Below, piece after piece: positions 30,519-37,883 of a DNA stretch of 37,883 bases. Source of the DNA: Calidifontimicrobium sp964618555 (GTDB taxonomy: Bacteria > Pseudomonadota > Gammaproteobacteria > Burkholderiales > Burkholderiaceae_C); contig CAZUBF010000016.1 in the NCBI GenBank assembly GCA_964618555.1, positions 1-37,883 on the forward strand, given 5' to 3'. A program made the position numbers and the translations under genes. The notes under the pieces were generated by a model, which worked only from the letters and a program-made list of their open reading frames with translations, had not been told where the DNA came from and made no database searches. Position 1 is the stretch's first letter. Each line of letters opens with the position of its first letter.

Positions 30519-31181
30519 ATGCGGCGTGACGCGCGGCTGCGCGAGCGCGTGCGCGCGCGGCTCGCGGCGTTCGAGCGCCGCGCGCTGCCGCTCGACGGCG
30601 GCCGCCAGGCTGCCGCCGTCGCGTTGGCGATCACCGACGAAGGCCCCGGCGCCGGGCTGCCCGGGCTGCCGTTGCGCGACGGCTGGAGCCGCGGCGCGGC
30701 GCTGCTGCTGACGCTCCGCAGTGCGCAGTTGCGCCGCCACGCCGGCCAGTGGGCGCTGCCGGGCGGGCGACTCGACCCCGGCGAGAGCGCCGAGCAGGCC
30801 GCGCTGCGCGAGCTCGACGAGGAGCTGCGCCTGGCACTGTCGCCGCAGGACGTGCTCGGCCGGCTCGACGACATCGTCACCCGTTCGGGCTTCGTCGTCA
30901 CGCCGGTCGTCGTGTGGGCCGGCGCGGCGCGCACGCTGCAGCCCGACGCGGCCGAGGTCGCCAGCGTGCACCGCATCGCGTTGCGCGAGCTGCTGCGCGG
31001 CGACGCGCCGCTGCTCGAGGCGCTGCCCGGGCACGAGCACCCGGTGCTGCGCATGCCGCTGGGCAGCAGCTGGGTCGCCGCGCCGACGGCGGCGATGCTG
31101 TACCAGTTCAGGGAGGTGGTGCTGCGCGCCCGCGCGACGCGCGTCGCGCACTTCGAGCAGCCCGAGTTCGCCTGGCGGTGA
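30519..31181 (+). CDS. Nudix hydrolase (CoA pyrophosphatase-like, NudL type)
   Basis: A 220-residue protein with a Nudix box GGRLDPGESAEQAALRELDE, then ELRLALSPQDVLG, preceded by WALPGG. Nudix enzymes split nucleoside diphosphates linked to another group; the layout (long N-terminus with LLLTLRSAQLRRHAGQWALP, then SGFVVTPVVVW) is that of CoA/8-oxo-dGTP-type NudL proteins. It starts 12 bases after the transglutaminase stop and ends facing flgN. The 236-base gap between the convergent 3' ends holds no gene. Confidence 0.85.
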   Translation: MRRDARLRERVRARLAAFERRALPLDGGRQAAAVALAITDEGPGAGLPGLPLRDGWSRGAALLLTLRSAQLRRHAGQWALPGGRLDPGESAEQAALRELDEELRLALSPQDVLGRLDDIVTRSGFVVTPVVVWAGAARTLQPDAAEVASVHRIALRELLRGDAPLLEALPGHEHPVLRMPLGSSWVAAPTAAMLYQFREVVLRARATRVAHFEQPEFAWR

Positions 31182-31417
31182 ACCCGCCGGGGCGTGCCAG
31201 TGGCGCGTGCCGGTTCACCGAGCCTGCGGCGTTCGCTGCGTCCGAGCCGGCGCAGGCCGGTCCGCCGCCTCGGGGGTCGTGTCCCGGCGCGCGGTGCAAG
31301 TCCACAGCCCGGCCCGGGCGACATGGGGCGACAGGGTGCCCGCCGCCCTCGGCCGGCTCGACGCGGGAAGGCCGCAACCGAAGGCCCGGTTCTTCGACGA
31401 CCGCACGCGAACCCGGA

Positions 31418-31864
31418 TCAGACCTGCGTGCTGCCGAAGCCGGTGCGCTCACTGCCACCGGCGGCGGCGTACAGGCCGTGCCCGGCGGCGGGCAACAGCA
31501 CGTCGATCGCGCGGTCGAGCGCGGCGGTGGCGCGCGCCAGCGACTCGCGCTGCGCGGCGACCTGGCCGCTGGTGTGCGCGAGCCGCTGTCGCAGTGCGGC
31601 CGGCACGCCGCCGCGGCGCGCCGCCTGTGCGAACAGCTGCACCGCGGCGGCCAGCGCGCGGTGCAGCTCGCCGGAGTGGCGCTCGATGTCGTCGCCGTGG
31701 CGCTCGCGCAGCGCGTCGCCGAGCCGCGCCAGATGCTGCTCGACGCGCGCGAGCGCCGCCTCCAGGGCGGGATCGGCGGCGGTGGAGGGCAGGGCGGTCG
31801 GCGCGAGGGGCAACGGCATGGGCGGTTGGAGGCGTTTCGGCGAGGCGTCGGCGTCAGCCCGCAC
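31418..31864 (-). CDS. flgN: FlgN-like flagellar export chaperone
   Basis: Up to 148 residues, last gene of flgA-flgM-flgN. The body is an amphipathic helical protein (DPALEAALARVEQHLARLGD, ALRERHGDDIERHSGELHRA, then QLFAQAARRGGVPAALRQRL), as expected for FlgN, which guards the hook-filament junction proteins FlgK and FlgL. FlgN sequences are weakly conserved and the call rests mainly on position beside flgM. GTG 31864 and ATG 31819 (133 residues) are both possible; neither has a good ribosome site. Confidence 0.7.
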   Translation of the reverse strand: MRADADASPKRLQPPMPLPLAPTALPSTAADPALEAALARVEQHLARLGDALRERHGDDIERHSGELHRALAAAVQLFAQAARRGGVPAALRQRLAHTSGQVAAQRESLARATAALDRAIDVLLPAAGHGLYAAAGGSERTGFGSTQV

Positions 31865-31886
31865 ACCGGGCCGACGCCGCCGGGGT

Positions 31887-32177
31887 TCAGTGCGACGAGC
31901 GGTCGAGCAACTCGTGCGCGTTGGCGATCAGCTTGTCGGCAATGGCCTCGGCGTTGACCTCGTAGCGCCCGTCGCGGATCGCCTGTGCGATGCGCTGCAC
32001 CTTCTCGGCGTCGAACTCGGCGTTGCCGTCGTGCACCAGCAGCGACGAGGCGGCGGGCGACAGCGCGACCTGGGCGCTCGGCTCCTGCGCGGCGGCCGCC
32101 GGCGGCTGGGCCGGGGCGGCGCGGTCGCTCCCGGCCGGGGCGACGGGAACCTTGGGCTCGAGCGGGCCGATTTTCAT
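31887..32177 (-). CDS. flgM: Anti-sigma-28 factor FlgM
   Basis: A 96-residue protein: MKIGPLEPKVPVAP, a disordered Ala/Pro/Gln stretch, then the sigma-binding helices (AEFDAEKVQRIAQAIRDGRY, EVNAEAIADKLIANAHELL). FlgM binds FliA until it is exported through the finished hook, then late genes turn on. The N-terminal disorder needed for export is evident. A sigma-28-like promoter lies about 50 bases upstream, giving the usual feedback control. Confidence 0.92.
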   Translation of the reverse strand: MKIGPLEPKVPVAPAGSDRAAPAQPPAAAAQEPSAQVALSPAASSLLVHDGNAEFDAEKVQRIAQAIRDGRYEVNAEAIADKLIANAHELLDRSSH

Positions 32178-32225
32178 CGTGGACTCCAGCAGTCGCGGCG
32201 AGGCGACCTGTTCGACATGTCCGCA

Positions 32226-32252
32226 CTATCGGTGCGCTCGGCGCCGACTTGA
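32226..32252 (-). promoter_or_regulatory. Sigma-28 (FliA) promoter of flgM-flgN
   Basis: On the minus strand TCAAGTCG, then exactly 11 bases, then ACCGATAG. Consensus is TAAAGTTT-N11-GCCGATAA, so 5 of 8 and 6 of 8 bases match with ideal spacing. It lies between flgA and flgM, about 48 bases before the flgM ATG. Confidence 0.65.
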
Positions 32253-32321
32253 GGACGATCGACGATCATTGTGCCGCCTCCCCACGTTCGCGGGGCCCCG
32301 CGGCGTGCCCGCGGGCCGCGG

Positions 32322-33050
32322 TCACAGCGCCACCTCGACGCGCGCCGGCGCGACCGGCACGCCGGTGACGACGCGGCCGCTGTCGGTGCGCACGCGCACG
32401 CGCCGGCCCTCGATGCCGGCGGCCATCGCCTGGCCCTGGCCGCTGACGCGGTAGCCGCGGCCGACGGCGACCAGTTGCACGACGTCGCCGGAGGCGAACC
32501 ACTGGCGCGCGCGCAGGTCGGCGTCGCGCAGCGGTGCACCGGCGGCGAGCGGGCGCGCCAGCGAGCGCCCGAATGCCCTGGGGTCGTCGGCGCCGAGTCC
32601 GCCGTCGGCCAGGTCGACCTCGCCGCGGCGCAGGTGTTGGGGGCCGAGCGGCGTGCCGGCCGGCAGGTCGGCGGCGGCGACCCAGCCCGGGGCCAGCACC
32701 TGCACCGTCACCGGCAGGTGCACCTGCCAGCGTTTCGGACCGTCGACGCAGCGCAGCGCGACGCGCAGCGCGCCTGCGGTGGTCGCCGGCATCTGCGTGT
32801 CGATGCGCCGGCACGGCGCCAGCCGCAGCCGCGGGTCGGGGCGTGCGACGTGCACCTGCACCCGCGCGTCGGGCGGCAGCGCCGGCAGCGCGCGCACGGC
32901 CTCGGCGGCACGCGTGCGCACCGCGTCCATCACCGCGGCGTCGATCGGCGACACCTCGCCCGCCGCCAGCAGCGGCCACGCCAGCGCCAGCGCGGCCAGG
33001 CGGGCACGGTGCAGCGGCACGGTCGGCGCGGGGCGGGTGCGCAGTTCCAC
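32322..33050 (-). CDS. flgA: Flagellar P-ring assembly chaperone FlgA
   Basis: About 242 residues (232 if the GTG at 33020 is used). A hydrophobic signal (LHRARLAALALAWPLLAAGE) is followed by the SAF-type FlgA domain: VQVHVARPDPRLRLAPCRRI, the C-V-D pair in ALRCVDGPKRWQVHLPVTVQ, VAAADLPAGTPLGPQHLRR, then WFASGDVVQLVAVGRGYRVS and a closing GIEGRRVRVRTDSGRVVTG. FlgA works in the periplasm to help FlgI form the P ring. No ATG is available; GTG 33050, GTG 33020 and a TTG remain open. It is divergent from flgB. Confidence 0.88.
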   Translation of the reverse strand: MELRTRPAPTVPLHRARLAALALAWPLLAAGEVSPIDAAVMDAVRTRAAEAVRALPALPPDARVQVHVARPDPRLRLAPCRRIDTQMPATTAGALRVALRCVDGPKRWQVHLPVTVQVLAPGWVAAADLPAGTPLGPQHLRRGEVDLADGGLGADDPRAFGRSLARPLAAGAPLRDADLRARQWFASGDVVQLVAVGRGYRVSGQGQAMAAGIEGRRVRVRTDSGRVVTGVPVAPARVEVAL

Positions 33051-33188
33051 GCCGGCCAATGTAGGACGCGCTTCGTCGCGCAGCGCGCCGAATTGCGCCG
33101 TCGTCGCCGCGTTTTTCGGCGCGATGGCCGCGAGGCCGCTGCCGAGAATGGCTCGCAGCTTCCACCCCGGCGCGAGCCCCGTCCGACG

Positions 33189-33599
33189 ATGATTCCGCGT
33201 TTCAGCCAGGTGCTCGACTTCCAGTCGCAGGCGTTGCAGCTGCGCGCCGAGCGCCAGCGCCTGATCGCCAGCAACATCGCCAACGCCGACACGCCGGGCT
33301 ACCAGGCGCGCGAGATGGACTTCGCGCAGGCGCTGCGCGAGGCCACCGCGGGCGCCGCGCCGGCCGGTGCGATGGCGCGCACCGCCCCCGGCCACATCGC
33401 GCCGACGACCGGCCCGGCCGGCGTGCACCACCTGCGCTGGGCCGCGCCGAGCCAGACCAGCCTCGACGGCAACAGCGTCGACATGGACCGCGAGCGCGCC
33501 TCGTTCGCCGACAACGCGGTGAAGTACGAGGCCACGCTGCGCTTCATCAACGGCAGCGTGCGCACGATGCTCGACGCGATCAAGGGCCAGAGCCAGTGA
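33189..33599 (+). CDS. flgB: Flagellar proximal rod protein FlgB
   Basis: A 136-residue rod protein: FSQVLDFQSQALQLRAERQR, then LIASNIANADTPGYQAREMD, the canonical N-terminal rod motif, and a C-terminal helix (DNAVKYEATLRFINGSVRTM). It is exported through FlhA/FlhB and forms the base of the rod with FlgC, FlgF and FliE. First gene of flgBCDEF; 138 bases separate it from divergent flgA, and a promoter must lie there although I cannot place one. Confidence 0.94.
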   Translation: MIPRFSQVLDFQSQALQLRAERQRLIASNIANADTPGYQAREMDFAQALREATAGAAPAGAMARTAPGHIAPTTGPAGVHHLRWAAPSQTSLDGNSVDMDRERASFADNAVKYEATLRFINGSVRTMLDAIKGQSQ

Positions 33600-33749
33600 C
33601 CCCGCGCCGCCGCGCCGTAGCCGCCGAACAGGAGCCGTCGTGAGGCACCCCGTGGCGACCTGTTGGCGGACCGAACGCCGGGCCGCTCCCGATCCGGCCC
33701 GCGCCCCGTCGGGGGACCGGCCGACGCACTCCTCGGACAAGGGGCACAC

Positions 33750-34154
33750 ATGAGCCTGATGAACATCTTCCACGTCGCCGGCAGCGCGGTCAGTGCACAG
33801 AGCCAGCGCCTGAACGTCGTCGCGTCGAACCTGGCCAACGCCGACACGGTGGCCGGGCCCGACGTGCAGGCCTACAAGGCGCGCCAGGTGACGTTCGCGA
33901 CGCACTTCTTCGGCGACACCGGCAACGCCGGCGTGCGCGTGAGCACCGTGCGCGAGGACGCCACCCCCGGGCGGCGCGTGCACGACCCGAAGCACCCCGG
34001 CGCCGACGCCGACGGCTACGTGACCTACAGCAACGTCAACGCGGTCGAGGAGATGGTCAACATGATCTCGGCGTCGCGCTCGTACCAGAACAACGTCGAG
34101 GTGATGAACACCACCAAGCAGCTGCTCACGCGCACGCTGCAGATGGGCCAGTGA
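33750..34154 (+). CDS. flgC: Flagellar proximal rod protein FlgC
   Basis: A 134-residue rod protein with the N-terminal helix SAVSAQSQRLNVVASNLANA and the C-terminal motif SNVNAVEEMVNMISASRSYQ, then NNVEVMNTTKQLL. It is full-length. A 150-base gap separates it from flgB, unusually long for this operon; the gap has an AGGAG-like site near 33630 but no gene. Confidence 0.95.
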   Translation: MSLMNIFHVAGSAVSAQSQRLNVVASNLANADTVAGPDVQAYKARQVTFATHFFGDTGNAGVRVSTVREDATPGRRVHDPKHPGADADGYVTYSNVNAVEEMVNMISASRSYQNNVEVMNTTKQLLTRTLQMGQ

Positions 34155-34155
34155 G

Positions 34156-34803
34156 ATGAGCACCGTCGACGCCCTGTCGGGCCGCGGCACCGCCACGCAG
34201 ACCGGCGCGAAGTCGCGCGGCGACGTCGACGCGCAGGACCGGTTCCTCAAGCTGCTGGTCGCGCAGATGAAGAACCAGGACCCGCTGAACCCGCTCGACA
34301 ACGCGCAGGTCACGAGCCAGATGGCGCAGATCCAGACCGTCTCGGGCATCGAGCGGCTCAACGGCAGCGTCGAGGCGCTGAGCGGGCACTTCGCGCAGAT
34401 GCAGGCGCTGCAGGGCGCGTCGCTGGTCGGGCGCGACGTGGTCGTCGAGGGCGACTGGCTGTCGGCCAACGACGAAGGCCTGTCGCAGGGCGGGTTCGAG
34501 CTGGCGTCGTCGGCCGACCGCGTGCAGGTCGAGGTGCTCAGCCGCGCCGGCGTCGTCGTCGACACCATCGAACTCGGCGCGATGGGCGCCGGGCGCCACG
34601 GCTTCGAGTGGCTGCCCGCCGACGGCGTCGACGCGACGCTGGGCGAGCGCTTCCGCGTCGTCGCCAGGAGCGGCACGACGGCGGTGGCTGCGACGCCGCT
34701 GATGCGCGACCGCGTCGACGCGGTGAGCACCGGCGACGCGCTGACGCTCGAGCTGCGCCACGCCGGCAGCGTGCCGTACGCCGAGATCAAGGCCTTCAAC
34801 TGA
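34156..34803 (+). CDS. flgD: Flagellar hook cap/assembly protein FlgD
   Basis: A 215-residue protein. The N-terminal export and cap motif is DRFLKLLVAQMKNQDPLNP, then LDNAQVTSQMAQIQTVSGIE. The C-terminal part is a FLG-type beta domain (LVGRDVVVEG, HGFEWLPADG, FRVVARSGTTAVAATPL). FlgD caps the growing hook and is discarded on completion. It starts 1 base after the flgC stop. Confidence 0.93.
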   Translation: MSTVDALSGRGTATQTGAKSRGDVDAQDRFLKLLVAQMKNQDPLNPLDNAQVTSQMAQIQTVSGIERLNGSVEALSGHFAQMQALQGASLVGRDVVVEGDWLSANDEGLSQGGFELASSADRVQVEVLSRAGVVVDTIELGAMGAGRHGFEWLPADGVDATLGERFRVVARSGTTAVAATPLMRDRVDAVSTGDALTLELRHAGSVPYAEIKAFN

Positions 34804-34831
34804 CCCGTTACCTCCCGCGAAAGGACGTTCC

Positions 34832-36106
34832 ATGGCATTCCAGCAGGGCCTGTCGGGCCTGAACGCGACGAGCAAGAACCTCGAGATCATCGGCAACAAC
34901 ATCGCGAACGCGAACACCTTCGGCGCCAAGGCGGCGCGTGCCGAGTTCTCCGACATGTACGCCGCGGCGCTCAACGGCGCCGGCGCCAATGCGATCGGCA
35001 TCGGCACCAACCTGGTCGCGGTGGCGCAGCAGTTCACGCAGGGCAACATCAGCGTTACCGAGAACGCGATGGACCTGGCGATCAACGGCGGCGGCTTCTT
35101 CCAGGTCACCGACGGCGTAAACCCGGTGATGTATAGCCGCAACGGCCAGTTCAAGGTCGACCGCGACGGCTTCATCGTCAACAACCAGGGGCTGCAGCTG
35201 ATGGGCTACCCGGCCAGCGGCGCCGGGGTGATCCAGCCCGGCCAGGCGGCGGCGCTGAAGCTGCCCACCGCCGGCATCGACCCGCAGGTGACCGGCCGCG
35301 TCGGCATCGAGATGAACCTCGACTCGCGCGCCGGCCCGGTCGTCACGGCGCCGGCGATCGACTTCGCCGACCCGACGACCTACAACAACGCGACGTCGAT
35401 GACGGTCTACGACGCGAAGGGGCAGGACGTCGCGCTGACCTACTATTTCCAGAAAGTCGGCACCGACGCGGCCACCGGCGAGAGCACCTGGAACGTGTTC
35501 GTCACCGCCAACGGCACGCCGCTGAACAGCCCCGATCCGGCCGACCCGCAGCCGCTGACACAGATGGTGTTCCCGGCCAACGGCGCGGCGCCGACCGCGC
35601 CGGCCGGTCCGGTGTCGCTGGACATCCCGGTGACGACCAATCGTGTCGGCGCGCTGACCGTGCCGTTGGTCGCCGAGCTCGACCTGGCCGGCGCGACGCA
35701 GTTCGGCGCGCCGTTCGGCGTGACCGACATGACGCAGAACGGCTACGCCGCCGGTCAGCTCGCGGGCATCACGATCGAGTCCAACGGCATCGTGATGGCG
35801 CGCTACAGCAACGGCCAGAGCCAGCCCGCCGGGCAGATCGAACTGGCGACCTTCCGCAACCCGCAGGGCCTGCAGCCGCAGGGCGGCGGCGTGTGGACGC
35901 GCACCTTCGCGTCGGGCGACCCGATCGTCGGCGTGCCCGGTGAGGGCAACATGGGAGTGCTGCAGGCCGGCGCGCTCGAGGAGAGCAACGTCGACCTGAC
36001 CGCCGAACTGGTGAAGATGATCACCGCGCAGCGCATGTACCAGGCCAACGCGCAGACGATCAAGACCGTCGACCAGGCGATGCAGACGCTGGTCAACCTG
36101 CGCTGA
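34832..36106 (+). CDS. flgE: Flagellar hook protein FlgE
   Basis: A 424-residue hook subunit. N-terminal helix LSGLNATSKNLEIIGNNIAN, then the ALNGAGANAIGIGTN and LAINGGGFFQVTD motifs; central Flg_hook domains; C-terminal NVDLTAELVKMITAQRMYQA, then KTVDQAMQTLVNLR. The full set of conserved ends is present and the length is typical. A GAAAGGA ribosome site precedes the ATG. It lies 28 bases after flgD and 46 before flgF. Confidence 0.95.
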   Translation: MAFQQGLSGLNATSKNLEIIGNNIANANTFGAKAARAEFSDMYAAALNGAGANAIGIGTNLVAVAQQFTQGNISVTENAMDLAINGGGFFQVTDGVNPVMYSRNGQFKVDRDGFIVNNQGLQLMGYPASGAGVIQPGQAAALKLPTAGIDPQVTGRVGIEMNLDSRAGPVVTAPAIDFADPTTYNNATSMTVYDAKGQDVALTYYFQKVGTDAATGESTWNVFVTANGTPLNSPDPADPQPLTQMVFPANGAAPTAPAGPVSLDIPVTTNRVGALTVPLVAELDLAGATQFGAPFGVTDMTQNGYAAGQLAGITIESNGIVMARYSNGQSQPAGQIELATFRNPQGLQPQGGGVWTRTFASGDPIVGVPGEGNMGVLQAGALEESNVDLTAELVKMITAQRMYQANAQTIKTVDQAMQTLVNLR

Positions 36107-36152
36107 CCTTGACCGGGCGTCAAGGCATCGCCCCACCCGCTGAGGAGCCGCG

Positions 36153-36884
36153 ATGGACCGCATGATCTACCTCGCGATGTCGGGCGCGAAGGCGACGATG
36201 CAGCGCCAGGAGGTGCTCGCGCACAACCTGGCCAACGTGTCGACGAACGGCTTTCGCGCCGAACTGGCGGCGTTCCGCGCGGTGCCGGTGCGCGGCGACG
36301 GCGCGTCGACGCGCGTGTTCGCGCTCGAGTCGACGGTGGGCTACAACCCCGAGGCCGGCACGGTGCAGCCCACCGGCCGGCCGCTCGACGTGGCGATGAA
36401 GGGCCAGGCCTGGCTCGCGGTGCAGGCGATCGACGGCACCGAGGCCTACACCCGCGCCGGGGCGCTCGATCTCGACGCCGAGGGGAATCTGGTCACCGGC
36501 CGCGGGTTGACGGTGATGGGCGACGGCGGGCCGATCACGGTGCCGCCGGGCACGCGGGCGTCGGTCGCCCCCGACGGCACCGTCAGCGCGAGCCGTGACG
36601 ACGGCACCAGCGTCGTCGCCGGCCGGCTCAAGCTGGTCACGCCCGAAGCGCCGCTGCAGCGCGGCACCGACGGGCTGTTCCGCGCCGCCGACGGCGACCT
36701 CGCCGCCGACGCCGACGCGCGGCTGCAACCCGGCGCGCTCGAGGGCAGCAACGTCGGCGCGGTCGAGACGATGGTCGCGATGATCGCCGCGGCGCGCCAG
36801 TTCGAGCAGCAGATGAAGATGCTGCAGACTGCCGAGCGCCAGGAGCAGCAGGCGATGCGGCTGCTGACGCCGAACGGCATGTAG
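36153..36884 (+). CDS. flgF: Flagellar proximal rod protein FlgF
   Basis: A 243-residue rod protein starting MDRMIYLAMSGAKATMQRQE, then VLAHNLANVSTNGFRAELAA, the FlgF hallmark, and ending in the rod C-terminal helix (NVGAVETMVAMIAAARQFEQ, QMKMLQTAERQ). GAGGAG precedes the ATG. It is the last gene of the run: a strong terminator follows and flgG, expected next, is absent. Confidence 0.94.
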   Translation: MDRMIYLAMSGAKATMQRQEVLAHNLANVSTNGFRAELAAFRAVPVRGDGASTRVFALESTVGYNPEAGTVQPTGRPLDVAMKGQAWLAVQAIDGTEAYTRAGALDLDAEGNLVTGRGLTVMGDGGPITVPPGTRASVAPDGTVSASRDDGTSVVAGRLKLVTPEAPLQRGTDGLFRAADGDLAADADARLQPGALEGSNVGAVETMVAMIAAARQFEQQMKMLQTAERQEQQAMRLLTPNGM

Positions 36885-36910
36885 CAGGCGGCGTCGCCGC
36901 ACGACGACGA

Positions 36911-36933
36911 GGCGCCCCGCGGGGCGCCCTTTT
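36911..36933 (+). terminator. Rho-independent terminator after flgF
   Basis: GGCGCCCC-GC-GGGGCGCC is a perfect 18-base palindrome (36911-36928) followed by CTTTT, starting 26 bases after the stop. This is the best terminator in the window. Confidence 0.85.
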
Positions 36934-36954
36934 CGTGGGCGTCGCCACGGGCTC

Positions 36955-37000
36955 TTGCCGAAACTCCTGCAGCGGCTAAAATATTGACAACTAAAGTATC
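36955..37000 (+). promoter_or_regulatory. Promoter and AT-rich control region of the monooxygenase gene
   Basis: TTGCCG (36955-36960), 16 bases, then TAAAAT (36977-36982) is a good sigma-70 promoter. Directly downstream ATATTGACAACTAAAGTATC (36981-37000) is an AT-rich island in very GC-rich DNA, a plausible binding site for a local repressor; only a weak dyad (ATA...TAT) is visible. Confidence 0.5.
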
Positions 37001-37041
37001 TCGACGCGCCTCCCGGTGCGTCGAACGTGCAGGAGGCTGGC

Positions 37042-37883
37042 ATGAAGATCGTCTGCATCGGCGGTGGCCCCGCCGGCCTGTACTTCGGGCTGCTGATGAA
37101 GCACCGCCACCCCGGGCACGACATCGTCGTCGTCGAGCGCAACCGCCCCTACGACACGTTCGGCTGGGGCGTCGTGTTCTCCGACGCGACGATGGACAAC
37201 ATGCGCCAGTGGGATCCGCAGACGGCCGCCGAGATCCAGCAGGCGTTCAACCACTGGGACGACATCGAGCTGCACTTCAAGGGCCGCGTGATCCGCTCGG
37301 GCGGGCACGGTTTCGTCGGCATCGGGCGCAAGAAGCTGCTCAACATCCTGCAGGCGCGCTGCGAGCAGCTCGGCGTCGAGCTGCGCTTCGAGACCGATGT
37401 CGACTCGGACCTCGACTTCCCCGACGCCGACCTGATCGTCGCCAGCGACGGCATCAACTCGAAGATCCGCAGCCGCTACGCCGAGGTCTTCCAGCCCGAC
37501 ATCGTCACGCGGCCGAACCGCTACATCTGGCTCGGCACGAAGCGGTTGTACGACGCGTTCACGTTCCTGTTCGAAAAGACCGAGCACGGCTGGTTCCAGG
37601 CGCACATCTACAAGTTCGACGAGACCACCAGCACCTTCATCGTCGAGTGCCCGGAGGCCGTATGGAAGGCGCACGGGCTCGACCAGGCCGACCCGCAGCA
37701 GTCGATCGACTTCTGCGAGCAGCTGTTTGCCGCCAACCTGCAGGGCGAGAAGCTGATGAGCAACGCGCGCCACCTGCGCGGCAGCGCGTGGCTGAACTTC
37801 CAGCGCGTCAAGTGCGACACCTGGTGGCACCACAACGGCCGCCAGCCGGTGGTGCTGATGGGCGACGCGGTGCACACCGCGCA
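37042..37883 (+). CDS. FAD-dependent CoA-ester aromatic monooxygenase (salicylyl-CoA 5-hydroxylase/2-aminobenzoyl-CoA monooxygenase type), 5' part
   Basis: The first 280 codons of a flavoprotein that runs off the right edge. Seen: FAD-binding MKIVCIGGGPAGLYFGLLMK, then the ERNRPYDTFGWGVVFSD motif of this subfamily, then VGIGRKKLLNILQARCEQLG, and the ADLIVASDGINSKIR and VVLMGDAVHTA motifs of the para-hydroxybenzoate-hydroxylase fold. Related full proteins of about 780 residues add an Old-Yellow-Enzyme-like reductase domain; that part lies outside the window. It would open degradation of salicylate or anthranilate as CoA esters. AGGAGG precedes ATG 37042. Confidence 0.85.
   Translation, partial: MKIVCIGGGPAGLYFGLLMKHRHPGHDIVVVERNRPYDTFGWGVVFSDATMDNMRQWDPQTAAEIQQAFNHWDDIELHFKGRVIRSGGHGFVGIGRKKLLNILQARCEQLGVELRFETDVDSDLDFPDADLIVASDGINSKIRSRYAEVFQPDIVTRPNRYIWLGTKRLYDAFTFLFEKTEHGWFQAHIYKFDETTSTFIVECPEAVWKAHGLDQADPQQSIDFCEQLFAANLQGEKLMSNARHLRGSAWLNFQRVKCDTWWHHNGRQPVVLMGDAVHTA

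Noticed and set aside
31190..31417. Structured-looking GC-rich gap with GGTGCAAGTCC and GGGAAGGCCG, recalling cobalamin riboswitches or group II intron ends
   Set aside because: The rest of the required conserved elements are missing, and it lies between two convergent 3' ends, where a riboswitch would have no target.

Overview
The window is high-GC DNA of a beta-proteobacterium, most likely order Burkholderiales in the Rubrivivax/Leptothrix/Methylibium neighbourhood. The evidence is the flhB-flhA-flhF-flhG-fliA order, a PEP-CTERM exported protein, a Bug/TctC-type binding protein next to MmgE/PrpD, and a salicylyl-CoA/2-aminobenzoyl-CoA-type monooxygenase. This assignment is inference from gene content and base composition. 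No rRNA, tRNA or CRISPR array was recognised.

Region 1 (1-1880) is a two-gene LytS/LytTR-type two-component system whose ORFs overlap by 4 bases. Region 2 (1880-5720) is a scrapyard: an intact diheme cytochrome c and an intact PEP-CTERM protein lie among broken pieces. The pieces are IS91-family transposase remnants, a probable L25-like tail, the two 5' halves of a divergent GNAT/alpha-beta hydrolase pair, a secreted-protein fragment, and a copy of the 3' end of the methyltransferase gene found at 17.5 kb. Region 3 (5762-12127) holds two transport modules. One is a minus-strand TctC-type binding protein with an MmgE/PrpD protein. The other is a plus-strand TrpXYZ-like ABC transporter (binding protein, ATPase, permease) followed by a VOC-fold protein.

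Region 4 (12128-17450) is again bounded by IS91-family remnants. At its centre is an 850-residue winged-helix/STAND-ATPase regulator, divergent from two small envelope proteins. Region 5 (17475-21781, minus strand) carries an MddA-like methyltransferase, a 718-residue alpha/beta hydrolase-glycosyltransferase fusion translationally coupled to a TetR regulator, and aroQ.

Region 6 (21884-36933) is flagellar: flhB-flhA-flhF-flhG-fliA, a soluble chemoreceptor-like protein, a transglutaminase-like and a Nudix protein, then flgN-flgM-flgA on the minus strand divergent from flgBCDEF. FlhA/FlhB form the export gate, FlhF/FlhG set flagellar position and number, FliA is the late sigma factor, FlgM its antagonist, FlgN a chaperone, FlgA the P-ring chaperone, and FlgB-F build rod and hook. 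A sigma-28-like promoter precedes flgM. The flg operon stops at a strong terminator after flgF, so flgG and later genes are not contiguous. Region 7 (from 36955) is a promoter and the first 280 codons of a CoA-ester aromatic monooxygenase that runs off the right edge.

The most notable items are the hydrolase-glycosyltransferase fusion with its TetR regulator, the winged-helix/STAND regulator with its paired small envelope proteins, the FlhG without a recognisable P-loop, the broken flg operon, and the four collinear IS91-type remnants with a shared 195-base derivative.
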